Assembly: GCA_020355105.1 (NCBI GenBank)
Contig: CP070658.1
Coordinates: 73,752-81,824, forward strand
DNA from: Candidatus Thorarchaeota archaeon
Lineage (GTDB): Archaea > Asgardarchaeota > Thorarchaeia > Thorarchaeales > Thorarchaeaceae
Length of the DNA stretch: 8,073 bases
Direction: 5' to 3'
Numbering within the stretch: position 1 is the stretch's first letter; every line of letters begins with the position of its first letter. A program made the translations under genes and the position numbers. Under the pieces are notes generated by a model. The model was given only the letters and a program-made list of their open reading frames with translations, was not told the origin of the DNA and did not search any database. Of this stretch, positions 1-5,858 are shown in pieces.

Positions 1-38
1 AGCTCTTGTTCAAGTGCAGGGGGGATTCTCTGGGCCAT
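1..38 (-). CDS. pfdB: Prefoldin subunit beta, N-terminal fragment (cut by the left window edge)
   Basis: Prefoldin beta assembles with prefoldin alpha into the cytoplasmic hexameric chaperone that holds unfolded proteins in its coiled-coil arms. Only the first 12 codons are visible, reading MAQRIPPALEQE. This matches the usual N-terminus of archaeal prefoldin beta (an M-x-x-R-I-P-P start leading into the first coiled-coil helix). The ATG at 38-36 is preceded by a GGGAG Shine-Dalgarno-like stretch at 49-53, 10 nt upstream. Position supports the call: prefoldin beta commonly follows pcc1 in archaeal exosome clusters, and the gap here is 60 nt. The fragment is too short for a stand-alone homology claim, so the call rests on the N-terminal motif plus gene order. 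Confidence 0.8.
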   Translation of the reverse strand, partial: MAQRIPPALEQE

Positions 39-98
39 GTTCTACTGACTCCCTCATTCATTGACGGTTGTTTCCCGCTGCGCGTTCTTGGTTGTGAC

Positions 99-371
99 TT
101 AAGGGTTTTGGGTTGTCACGGAGTCTATGGATGCAATGCAAGCTGACACCCAGGCCACATACGAATTCATTGCGGCTCTCAAAGATGTAATGTCTTCTGC
201 TGTGATATCTATTAAAAGTGTTTGACCTTGAACCGAAACTGTGGCTCGGGCTCTATCAGATGGTGCAGAATTGGTTTCGGGTTCAAGAGCCGACCGAACT
301 GTTTCAGCAACTTCAGCGGACTCCATCGGGATTTCAATCACTGCATGGCCATGAACGATATCCGGGCACAC
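99..371 (-). CDS. pcc1: KEOPS complex subunit Pcc1
   Basis: Pcc1 is the small dimerising subunit of KEOPS (Kae1-Bud32-Cgi121-Pcc1), which makes the N6-threonylcarbamoyladenosine (t6A) modification at position 37 of ANN-decoding tRNAs. The 90-residue product has the family pattern: a beta strand around residues 10-15 (AVIEIP), a helix leading to LEPE at 29-32, the PSDRA segment at 37-41, and the C-terminal helix motif AEDITSLRAAMNSYVAW at 58-74. The reading frame is open as far as position 449, but that would overlap brix by 73 nt. I chose the GTG at 371-369 because a perfect GGAGGT lies 7 nt upstream and it gives the usual family length. It sits 5 nt after the brix stop, so translation is probably coupled. 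Family assignment is firm; the start is well supported. Confidence 0.92.
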   Translation of the reverse strand: MCPDIVHGHAVIEIPMESAEVAETVRSALEPETNSAPSDRARATVSVQGQTLLIDITAEDITSLRAAMNSYVAWVSACIASIDSVTTQNP

Positions 372-376
372 GACAT

Positions 377-931
377 CTACCTCCGGACTCCAAGAACCCT
401 GATTCGAGGGCCCATCTCTTCTCCATTGACAGCATGGAGATGAGTCCAAAGAATCTTTCCGCCACCAAGATCTTCTATTCTGATTTCCACATTGTTTGAG
501 CCGTCAGACTCCGCCATGACTGGCGTATCCGATTCAGTGGCCTCAAAATTGAACAGAGCCGCAATGAAGTCCGCCAGATTCCGACCTTGTCTGGAAATAC
601 TCTTGGGAACAGTCACAGCGTAGACTGAATGGATTCTAAGTCCTTTGAGCGATGAAACCTCACGACGAAGAGCGGCGCTCTCTAGCTTCACGGTCAGAAG
701 CTCGCTACCCGTTGATGAGATGAACTGGATGGTTCCGGGGTTACCCTTCCAGAGAGTAACAACTAGTGCCATTTTAGCATCAGACTGTTGGATGCGTGCT
801 ATTAGCTCGTTGGAATTCATACTACCGCGATTGAATCGCTCGGTGCCAGGGAGTACACTCCAAAGGTCTCGTACAAATGACCGAACTCGATTCGATGTCT
901 TTCTAGAAGTAGTAAGGACTGCCAGAGGCAT
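377..931 (-). CDS. Brix domain protein, archaeal Imp4-like ribosome biogenesis factor
   Basis: Archaeal Brix proteins are single-domain relatives of eukaryotic Imp4/Brx1/Rpf factors that act in rRNA processing and ribosome assembly. The N-terminus carries the signature of the family: LTTSRKTS near residues 6-13, then RVRSFVRDLWSVLPG and RFNRGSM with the following NELI helix. The pattern 'TTSR-x-S-x-R-x-RSF-x-(K/R)DL' is diagnostic. The product is about 184 residues, normal for the single-domain archaeal form. The frame opens at a GTG at 940, but I prefer the ATG at 931, which has GTGAG 4 nt upstream; the Shine-Dalgarno is weak, so GTG 940 stays possible. The gene begins 24 nt after rpl37ae and ends 5 nt before pcc1. 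Many archaea encode a Brix gene in this same place. Confidence 0.88.
   Translation of the reverse strand: MPLAVLTTSRKTSNRVRSFVRDLWSVLPGTERFNRGSMNSNELIARIQQSDAKMALVVTLWKGNPGTIQFISSTGSELLTVKLESAALRREVSSLKGLRIHSVYAVTVPKSISRQGRNLADFIAALFNFEATESDTPVMAESDGSNNVEIRIEDLGGGKILWTHLHAVNGEEMGPRIRVLGVRR
379..384 (-). promoter_or_regulatory. Shine-Dalgarno GGAGGT that sets the pcc1 start
   Basis: GGAGGT on the minus strand lies 7 nt upstream of the GTG at 371. Its last base is the first base of the brix stop codon TAG, so the site is embedded in the end of brix. It favours the short pcc1 start over any start further upstream in the open frame. Confidence 0.8.
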
Positions 932-955
932 GAAGCTCACTTGCCCACGCGGATC

Positions 956-1372
956 CTACTCGGTAGATTCTGGCTGCTCAGAAGGGGCGCTTTCATCGGT
1001 TTCCATGGACACTGCAGCAACTTCGGCCTCTTCCTCAAGCTCAATATTGGGAAGGAACTCTTCGGGCTCCACAATCTCTTCGTCATCTCTCAGGGCGAGA
1101 AAGTCACCCGAAACTCTCTGAGCAATCGCCCTCTTTGCAGCCTTGCCTGCATCAGTGAATGGGACATATGCACCACCAGCAAAACTCAGACCACACTTCT
1201 TGCACTTCCACAGACCAACAGCCTCTCTCGCAAGCGCCCGTGTTGCACATGAAGGACAGCGTTGAGGCTCAGAACGTTTCCTCTCTATGTCAAGCACTCT
1301 GCGGCGTAATTTGGCCCCATATCTGGAGCCGAATCTGCCCGTGCTGCCTACCTTCTTGGTCTTTCTTCCCAA
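956..1372 (-). CDS. rpl37ae: 50S ribosomal protein L37Ae (eL43), with acidic C-terminal extension
   Basis: L37Ae (eL43) is a zinc-ribbon protein of the large ribosomal subunit, shared by archaea and eukaryotes. The first ~85 residues match the family: a basic start (MGRKTKKVGSTGRFGSRYG), then a zinc ribbon with cysteines at 39, 42, 57 and 60 (C-x2-C-x14-C-x2-C), then the FAGGAY segment and a helix to about residue 88. Usual family length is about 70-95 residues. This protein has 138 because residues 95-138 form an acidic, low-complexity tail (rich in E, D, S and P). The start codon is TTG at 1372-1370, supported by GGAG at 1382-1385, 9 nt upstream. It follows rrp42 after 125 nt, the widest gap within the cluster, so it may have its own promoter. 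Confidence 0.95.
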   Translation of the reverse strand: MGRKTKKVGSTGRFGSRYGAKLRRRVLDIERKRSEPQRCPSCATRALAREAVGLWKCKKCGLSFAGGAYVPFTDAGKAAKRAIAQRVSGDFLALRDDEEIVEPEEFLPNIELEEEAEVAAVSMETDESAPSEQPESTE

Positions 1373-1429
1373 ATCTGTGATCTCCTAGATTCCTTGGGTC
1401 AGAGTCCAACAGTTCGCCACCGAGTTTCG

Positions 1430-1437
1430 CTTATTAG
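1430..1437 (-). promoter_or_regulatory. Candidate TATA box upstream of rpl37ae
   Basis: The minus strand reads CTAATAAG here, in an A/T-rich patch about 60 nt upstream of the rpl37ae TTG start. An archaeal transcript usually starts about 25 nt downstream of the box, which would give a leader of roughly 35 nt carrying the GGAG at 1382-1385. No clear purine-rich BRE element precedes it. This is a weak call from spacing and composition only. Confidence 0.25.
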
Positions 1438-1462
1438 ACTATCTATCGGTGAAGTGAAGATT

Positions 1463-1486
1463 GTGTCTTGGATGGAACCAAGACAC
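1463..1486 (-). other. Perfect 9-bp hairpin between rrp42 and rpl37ae
   Basis: On the minus strand GTGTCTTGG (1486-1478) is followed by a 6-nt loop (TTCCAT) and the exact complement CCAAGACAC (1471-1463). The stem starts 11 nt after the rrp42 stop codon. No T-run follows, so it does not look like an intrinsic archaeal terminator. It could be an RNA-processing or stability element at the 3' end of the exosome message, or part of the leader of the ribosomal protein gene. The structure is seen directly; the role is inference. Confidence 0.6.
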
Positions 1487-1497
1487 TTCTTTGGTTC

Positions 1498-2325
1498 TCA
1501 CTCCGCGTCTTTCATGCTCTCTCGGATTAGTTCGCGAATCTCCTTGGTACTCTCGAGAGCCATGCCCATGGCATTGTCAATCATCTCCAGTGACATGGGC
1601 CCTTTTCCGCCTCCTTTCTGCATCGCGGTGAAGTTGTCGTTCTGATCGATGGCCATAGTCAGTCGACAGTCTTGGACCATCTCTTCCTTGAGATGAGGAT
1701 CAATGACCAAGTGTGATCCTATCTTTGACACGGTGTGTTCAATGGCCATGTTCTTCAAAGGAAGTTCGAGCATCTTGCCGGTTTCGACGAGTTTGCCATC
1801 CTCCAACTTCTGTTCAGGATATTTTGTGCCGAGCAATGCTGCGTTCGCTGCAATCGATGAAGCATCAATTAGATTCCCATCGTACTCCAACGTGTAGATG
1901 TCGCAGAAGATCATGTAGACCTTCTTCCCAGGCTCAATACAGAGCTTATGCACATCCACGGACTCAGATTCTCTGACCCCACGGTCCACAACTCTGGCAA
2001 GCTCGATTGCATCCTCCTTCGGAGGACCAAGCTCGAATAGAGGAGAAGCAATAGGGGCCAACTCTGCTGTCACCATAACAACTCCTTCATCCGGAGTGTC
2101 TGGATACGGTTCACCAGTGAGAACCTTTACACCGGCTACAACACTAGTCCCTCCAAGACGAACTATGGCAGACCCTTCTGCCTTTGCCGCGACTGGACTA
2201 GGTTCAATCTCAAGCGGCCTATACTCACCGAATTGTCTACCATCGACTCGCTCACCTTTGGAGAGAATATCTGCGATGTAGTTCCTGTCAATGTGACTAA
2301 TGACTTCCGCACTAAAGTCTCCCAT
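1498..2325 (-). CDS. rrp42: Exosome complex subunit Rrp42 (non-catalytic RNase PH-like)
   Basis: Rrp42 alternates with Rrp41 to form the six-membered RNase PH ring of the archaeal exosome, which degrades RNA 3' to 5' with phosphate and can also add heteropolymeric tails. Rrp42 has no catalytic aspartates but lines the RNA path and supports the active site in Rrp41. Family features seen: RVDGRQFGEYRPLEI near the N-terminus, the glycine-rich first RNase PH strands, the arginine-containing RVVDRGVRES segment, the IDASSIAANAALL helix of the second subdomain, and a C-terminal helix. I chose the second ATG (2325), 275 residues, because GGAGG at 2335-2339 is 9 nt upstream of it but directly abuts the first ATG at 2334. 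The gene then starts 1 nt after the rrp41 stop, so the two are probably translationally coupled and made in matched amounts. Confidence 0.97.
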   Translation of the reverse strand: MGDFSAEVISHIDRNYIADILSKGERVDGRQFGEYRPLEIEPSPVAAKAEGSAIVRLGGTSVVAGVKVLTGEPYPDTPDEGVVMVTAELAPIASPLFELGPPKEDAIELARVVDRGVRESESVDVHKLCIEPGKKVYMIFCDIYTLEYDGNLIDASSIAANAALLGTKYPEQKLEDGKLVETGKMLELPLKNMAIEHTVSKIGSHLVIDPHLKEEMVQDCRLTMAIDQNDNFTAMQKGGGKGPMSLEMIDNAMGMALESTKEIRELIRESMKDAE

Positions 2326-2326
2326 T

Positions 2327-3142
2327 CTACTCATCCTCCATTATGTCGGCCTCTCCGAGGTCGGTTTCGAGGTCGTCATCATATTCCTCGTCCTCTTCAT
2401 CATCATCTTCTTCAGTCGCTCTTTTGGAATATGCACGTTTGAGAGCATCCTTCTGCAGCTCGTGAAGATACCTACAAGCGTTGACGCCCATCTCTATTGC
2501 CTCCACCAACTCCTCACGAGTGAATGAGCCATCTTGCTGGAGTAAGGTCAGCTCGTTGGTATTCGGTAGGATGGCCATGGGAACGTCGCCCTGACCGTAC
2601 TTGTCTTCTTCATCACCCAAATCGACAATCAGTGTACCCTCTGCCTTGCCTACAGCCACTGAGGGTACCAGAGACTTCATAGGAATCCCGGCGTCAGCCA
2701 ATGCAAGCGAGGCCGCATTTATCGCAGCGCATCTTGTACCTCCATCTGCTTGGATTACCTGAATAAACACATCAACAACAGCCTTAGGGAACTCCTCCAA
2801 AAACAGGGCAGGCTGAAGCGCATTTGCAATCACCATGGAGATTTCTCTCTCTCTTCGTGAAGGTGCAGGTCTTTTCCTGTCTGGCACAGAGAAGGTTGCC
2901 ATTCTGTAGACAACGCGCAAGTAGGCTCTGTCATTGAGTGTGAGATGCCTTGGATGCAGCTCACGGGGGCCATAGACGGCTGCAAGAATGTAGGTCTTGC
3001 CCTGCCTTATCGATGCAGACCCATCGGCCGTCTTCAGCACACCAACTTCCATCTGTATTGGCCGCATCTCGTCTGGTCTTCTGCCATCAAATCGAAGGCC
3101 CTCTGCGGTCATAAGAGAGTCAGGTTTTTGTTCTGGACTCAT
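2327..3142 (-). CDS. rrp41: Exosome complex catalytic subunit Rrp41
   Basis: Rrp41 carries the phosphorolytic RNase active site of the archaeal exosome. The RNase PH fold spans about residues 12-240: RFDGRRPDEMRPI at 17-29, the RNA/phosphate-binding PSRRERE segment (R96, R97) at 94-100, the DGGTRCAAINAAS helix at 133-145, and the catalytic segment EEDKYGQGD at 178-186. Aspartates D180 and D186 line up with the two catalytic aspartates of characterised archaeal Rrp41 (spaced six residues apart), so the enzyme should be active. Residues 242-271 form an acidic tail with 20 of 30 residues D or E, beyond the usual family end. Its ATG overlaps the rrp4 stop as ATGA, a 4-nt overlap that implies translational coupling. 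Confidence 0.98.
   Translation of the reverse strand: MSPEQKPDSLMTAEGLRFDGRRPDEMRPIQMEVGVLKTADGSASIRQGKTYILAAVYGPRELHPRHLTLNDRAYLRVVYRMATFSVPDRKRPAPSRREREISMVIANALQPALFLEEFPKAVVDVFIQVIQADGGTRCAAINAASLALADAGIPMKSLVPSVAVGKAEGTLIVDLGDEEDKYGQGDVPMAILPNTNELTLLQQDGSFTREELVEAIEMGVNACRYLHELQKDALKRAYSKRATEEDDDEEDEEYDDDLETDLGEADIMEDE
2335..2339 (-). promoter_or_regulatory. Shine-Dalgarno GGAGG for rrp42, inside the rrp41 coding end
   Basis: GGAGG on the minus strand lies inside the last codons of rrp41. It has zero spacing to the ATG at 2334 but 9 nt to the ATG at 2325, which favours the downstream start for rrp42. Confidence 0.65.
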
Positions 3143-4071
3143 TTTTCTTTCACTTCCTCATCATCTTTCGTGTCTGATTCTTCAGTTTCATTAGCTTCCT
3201 CGGATTTCTCTTCTGCAACAGGGCCGGCATCGTCTTCGACCACTTCAACTTCCGCCTCTACTTCCATGCGTTTCGCGGGCTCTTCGACCTCCAGAGATGT
3301 TGACGCGTCTGCTGATTCCTCGACTGGCTCGGGCTCGCTTGGTTCTTCTTCATCAACAGCGTCTTTAGACGGAGGTTCTTTACCCTGTATCTCTGCCATT
3401 CCTTCTTCAAGCATCTGCCGTACTCGATCTGTAAGTTTTGATGTGTGGGCCTGAGTTTCTATCATCTTGAACGCCTTGATTGCTAGCTGCAGAATCTCGT
3501 TGGTAGGAGCACGTATCCAGATGCGACCATTCTGGCCAACCATAGTTTGGATTCCAGTCTGGTCCTTGATCATGTTGATCATGGAGCCTCTCCTGCCTAT
3601 GACACGCGGTATCTTGGCAGGACTGATCTCGAGTATCATTCCATCTGTGAGCTTGCGCAGTCCGCGCCCCTTCATGCCCAGGAATGGTCCTGTTCCCCGA
3701 TCATAAGCTATAATCTCTGCTGCAATCACATCACCGATGTCCATGTATTGAGATATGTCGTCCGCGTAAGGTCTTCGGAGTGCATTGTTTGCGTGAAGTG
3801 ACGCTAGGTATGGAGAGTCAATGTCAACCTTCCAGTTATTTCCCGCCACTATTGTGATGGTACCGATTACGAGGTCGCCCTCCCGAGGAATGTAGACTCC
3901 CTCAAGTGCCACCACTTTCACAGTGTTTCCACGCAACTCGGCAAGGCCTACCAATGTAGAGTAGATCTTGCCTCCTTCGTCCATCCAGGTCCCAAAAGAG
4001 GAACGATATCTGCCCTCAGCTAACAACTGTCCTGGGACCACAACTTCTCGTTTTTGAAAGTATACTGCCAA
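3139..4071 (-). CDS. rrp4: Exosome complex RNA-binding cap subunit Rrp4, with long acidic C-terminal tail
   Basis: Rrp4 forms part of the trimeric cap on the exosome ring, binding RNA and guiding it into the channel. Domains in order: an N-terminal domain (about 1-55, with VVPGQLLAEG at 11-20), an S1 RNA-binding domain (about 60-135, including the FLGMKGRGL linker), and a KH domain (about 145-205) with its IGRRGSM loop at 158-164. After a short helix, residues 231-310 form an 80-residue acidic, low-complexity tail rich in E, D, S, P and V; archaeal Rrp4 is usually about 230-250 residues. The start is TTG at 4071-4069: an in-frame stop lies four codons upstream (TGA, GGG, AAT, AAA, then TTG) and a GAGGG Shine-Dalgarno is at 4078-4082, 6 nt away. 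It follows SBDS after an A/T-rich 55-nt gap in which I see no firm promoter. Confidence 0.97.
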   Translation of the reverse strand: MAVYFQKREVVVPGQLLAEGRYRSSFGTWMDEGGKIYSTLVGLAELRGNTVKVVALEGVYIPREGDLVIGTITIVAGNNWKVDIDSPYLASLHANNALRRPYADDISQYMDIGDVIAAEIIAYDRGTGPFLGMKGRGLRKLTDGMILEISPAKIPRVIGRRGSMINMIKDQTGIQTMVGQNGRIWIRAPTNEILQLAIKAFKMIETQAHTSKLTDRVRQMLEEGMAEIQGKEPPSKDAVDEEEPSEPEPVEESADASTSLEVEEPAKRMEVEAEVEVVEDDAGPVAEEKSEEANETEESDTKDDEEVKEK

Positions 4072-4077
4072 TTTATT

Positions 4078-4082
4078 CCCTC
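4078..4082 (-). promoter_or_regulatory. Shine-Dalgarno GAGGG supporting the TTG start of rrp4
   Basis: GAGGG on the minus strand is 6 nt upstream of the TTG at 4071. With a stop codon just upstream in the rrp4 frame and the conserved N-terminal residues directly after the TTG, this makes TTG the only reasonable start. Confidence 0.65.
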
Positions 4083-4126
4083 ATTTCTATCATTATTCTT
4101 GAATCATCAACTAATGTCAATATCCG

Positions 4127-4849
4127 TCATCGAACGGTTTCTATCTTCACTTGCCCCTTGCAGAGTTTGTTCAGGTCATCATACAATTCCTGCCTCTTTG
4201 ACGCGGGAATCTCGACCAATCCAGACCAAGACCCATCCTGTGCCCATGTTTCGGACTTGATGACTCCAGTATTCGCGACCATATTGTAGCCCTTCCCTGA
4301 GAAAGCCGCAGGAAGTGTGACTTGGAGCTTCACGCTCTCAAAGGATATGGGGATAATCACGAGGAGTGATTTGACTATCCCAGGTATTTGTTCGTCAACC
4401 TTGATGAAAGGGTCGACAGTGACCTTGGCCTCTTCCATGGCCTGCCTGATCCTGTCTGGTGGGTGGGGGTGGCCCGTCTGTGGGTTCATCGCACGCTTCG
4501 AGATGTTCTCGATTATGGACTCTGTCTTCTCATGCACAAGCTGATTCCGCTGTTCGTGTGTCAGTCTGAACTCGCCATTCTTGATTATCTCAGAGGCCAT
4601 CTCGAAGATGTCTGTCGTTCCAAATTCCTCTGCAGCCAAATCTTCTGAGGCTTTCTCGCCTCTTTTTGCATCCTCGTACAAATCAAAGCTCTTGAGAATC
4701 TCCTCAATGGGTATCTGGGCACCGCGTCTATATTCGAATGCTAGATCGGGATCAACGAATAGCTCGAATCTGAGGTGGCCCTTCTTCATGCCAATGACAA
4801 CTGCATCAAGCTCCAACCACTTCTCCCCAGACTTCTTTCCGGAACCCAT
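4127..4849 (-). CDS. Ribosome maturation factor SBDS (Sdo1 homologue)
   Basis: SBDS works on the large ribosomal subunit; in eukaryotes it drives release of the anti-association factor eIF6 together with EFL1, and archaea carry SBDS, aIF6 and EF-2. The 240-residue product shows the three family domains: the N-terminal FYSH domain (about 10-90) with FELFVDPDLAFEYRRG, the conserved DAKRGEKASEDL segment and FGTTD; a central helical domain (about 95-165) with RNQLVHEKTESIIENI and NPQTGHPHPPDRI; and a ferredoxin-like C-terminal domain (about 165-235) with GSWSGLVEIPASKRQELYD. The start is either ATG 4849 or the adjacent TTG 4852; GGAG at 4864-4867 overlaps the psmA stop and is rather far from both (14 and 11 nt). 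The gene starts 17 nt after psmA. Family identity is certain. Confidence 0.96.
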   Translation of the reverse strand: MGSGKKSGEKWLELDAVVIGMKKGHLRFELFVDPDLAFEYRRGAQIPIEEILKSFDLYEDAKRGEKASEDLAAEEFGTTDIFEMASEIIKNGEFRLTHEQRNQLVHEKTESIIENISKRAMNPQTGHPHPPDRIRQAMEEAKVTVDPFIKVDEQIPGIVKSLLVIIPISFESVKLQVTLPAAFSGKGYNMVANTGVIKSETWAQDGSWSGLVEIPASKRQELYDDLNKLCKGQVKIETVR

Positions 4850-4866
4850 CAAGTGTAATTCATCTC

Positions 4867-5607
4867 CTATTCCTTGTCTTTAGCGACGGATGGCTTCAGA
4901 ACAGCCTTCGTTTCACTGGGAGTGAGTCTCTGGAATGTACGTGTGCTAGTGGGTATTCTGGCAATCTCAACATTGTCTGGAGTTAGATCAGAGTCTGTTG
5001 CTTCGCGAAGAGCATCAAGGGCAAGACGGATTGCTTGGTCAAGTGACTGCTTGCGCGTTTGATCATACTTGCTTTCGAGGAACTCGCCGGCGCGCGCGCT
5101 ACCTCGACCAATAACAGCAGCCAAGAATCCCCAGTAGGTACCAACTGGGTCAGTGACAAAGAGTCTTGGAACACCGTCAGGGTCTACAGAACCTATAATC
5201 ATGGAGACTCCATAGGGCCTTCCTCTGGCCGCCTGTGTGAATCGTGCCTTCAAATCACAGATATGCTCAGCCACGGCTTCAGCCGGAACTGGCTCCTCAT
5301 AGGTCAGCCAATATGACTGCGCCTGTAGACGTGCCTGTTGGACCAGTCTTCGGGCATCAGCCATGAAGCCCGAAGTTGCGACTCCGACATGTTCCTCAAT
5401 CTTGGAAATCTTTTCGACGGATTCGGGCTCCTGAAGGGGCATAATCCTCTTCTCTGCCATGAGTACAACTCCCTCATTTACAAGTACTCCTATCGATGTC
5501 GCCCCTTGTTCGACAGCCTTCTTGGCATACTCAGCAGCGAATATGCGTCCATCAGGACTAAAGATGCTTGTTGAGGTGTCATAGCCCTCACCCCTTATGC
5601 CAAACAT
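4867..5607 (-). CDS. psmA: Proteasome subunit alpha
   Basis: The alpha subunit forms the outer heptameric rings of the archaeal 20S proteasome, gating substrate entry and docking AAA ATPases such as PAN or Cdc48; it has no protease activity. The product begins MFGIRGEGYD and continues with the alpha-type signature FSPDGRIFAAEYAKKAV, the GATSIG strand, VLMAEKR (with the lysine region where ATPase C-termini dock), TSGFMADARRLV, and RPYGVSMIIG. Length is 246 residues, normal for the family, with a lysine-rich C-terminus. The frame is open to a TTG at 5622, but I chose the ATG at 5607 because a perfect GGAGGT at 5615-5620 sits 7 nt upstream and the protein then starts as other archaeal alpha subunits do. 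It is the first gene of the exosome cluster here. No beta subunit gene is in the window. Confidence 0.97.
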   Translation of the reverse strand: MFGIRGEGYDTSTSIFSPDGRIFAAEYAKKAVEQGATSIGVLVNEGVVLMAEKRIMPLQEPESVEKISKIEEHVGVATSGFMADARRLVQQARLQAQSYWLTYEEPVPAEAVAEHICDLKARFTQAARGRPYGVSMIIGSVDPDGVPRLFVTDPVGTYWGFLAAVIGRGSARAGEFLESKYDQTRKQSLDQAIRLALDALREATDSDLTPDNVEIARIPTSTRTFQRLTPSETKAVLKPSVAKDKE

Positions 5608-5614
5608 TAGGGGT

Positions 5615-5620
5615 ACCTCC
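5615..5620 (-). promoter_or_regulatory. Shine-Dalgarno GGAGGT that sets the psmA start
   Basis: A perfect GGAGGT on the minus strand is 7 nt upstream of the ATG at 5607. A start at the TTG at 5622 would place this site inside the coding region. Confidence 0.85.
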
Positions 5621-5693
5621 AAGGATATCTGCTAGTGGAGCAGAACAATGCAAACACGCGTTTACTCCTCCAAGTAGTCAAAACCACAACCTC

Positions 5694-5737
5694 CCGGAAG
5701 CCAGAGCCTCTCATAGGGCAACACCTGGCAGTTCCGG
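5694..5737 (-). other. Long bulged hairpin in the psmA upstream region
   Basis: On the minus strand CCGGAA (5737-5732), a 2-nt bulge (CT), and GCCAG (5729-5725) can pair with CTGGC (5704-5700) and TTCCGG (5699-5694). This gives 11 base pairs around a 20-nt loop, and the loop can itself form a short GCC/GGC inner stem. It lies about 90 nt upstream of the psmA ATG, inside a gap without a gene. It may be a structured 5' leader element or a small RNA; the pairing is visible, the function is unknown. Confidence 0.55.
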
Positions 5738-5774
5738 TGAGTTGCCGTCAAACTGCTTTGTACTCGCTCAATCT

Positions 5775-5788
5775 GGGCAGTTCTGCCC
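5775..5788. repeat. 14-bp near-perfect palindrome GGGCAG-TT-CTGCCC
   Basis: A 6-bp inverted repeat with a 2-nt centre lies about 170 nt upstream of psmA. As DNA it has the shape of a dimeric regulator's operator half-site pair. As RNA it could fold as a 5-bp stem with a 4-nt loop. No second copy was noticed in the window. Confidence 0.45.
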
Positions 5789-5820
5789 ATCGAGCTTGTT
5801 CGGTCTTCTTCGACCTAGGC

Positions 5821-5828
5821 TCATAAAG
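5821..5828 (-). promoter_or_regulatory. Candidate TATA box for the psmA-exosome operon
   Basis: The minus strand reads CTTTATGA, preceded by a purine-containing CAGAAG that could serve as the BRE. It is just downstream of the membrane protein gene and is the best TATA-like element in the gap. A start about 25 nt downstream would give a leader of about 190 nt containing both inverted repeats described here. The call rests only on resemblance and position. Confidence 0.3.
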
Positions 5829-5858
5829 CTTCTGGTACACGTCCTTTCTTGATAATGC

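Noticed and set aside
645..1121. 158-residue open frame on the plus strand, serine-rich
   Set aside because: It is antisense to brix and the acidic tail of rpl37ae. Serine and threonine runs are what antisense of GAA/GAG/GAT-rich codons gives, and no family features are visible.
2945..3454. 169-residue open frame on the plus strand with long serine runs
   Set aside because: It lies opposite the start of rrp41 and the acidic tail of rrp4. The Ser-rich composition is a shadow of the Glu/Asp codons.
4072..4126. Possible C/D-box small RNA in the A/T-rich SBDS-rrp4 gap (TTGATGA resembling a C box)
   Set aside because: No CTGA D box follows at a suitable distance and the gap is only 55 nt; the resemblance to a C box has one mismatch.
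5608..5800. Possible degraded zinc-ribbon gene on the minus strand (CLHCSAPL-like peptide just before psmA)
   Set aside because: The frame with CxxC is interrupted by three TGA codons in about 60 codons, and the other cysteines do not pair up with the expected spacing. Chance resemblance is more likely.
5568..5852. 94-residue plus-strand open frame across the psmA upstream gap
   Set aside because: No ribosome-binding site, no recognisable motif, odd composition, and it overlaps the start of psmA in antisense.
5640..5858. tRNA gene in the gap upstream of psmA
   Set aside because: No T-arm GTTCGA-type sequence, no acceptor-stem pairing at the right distance and no CCA-adjacent structure on either strand.
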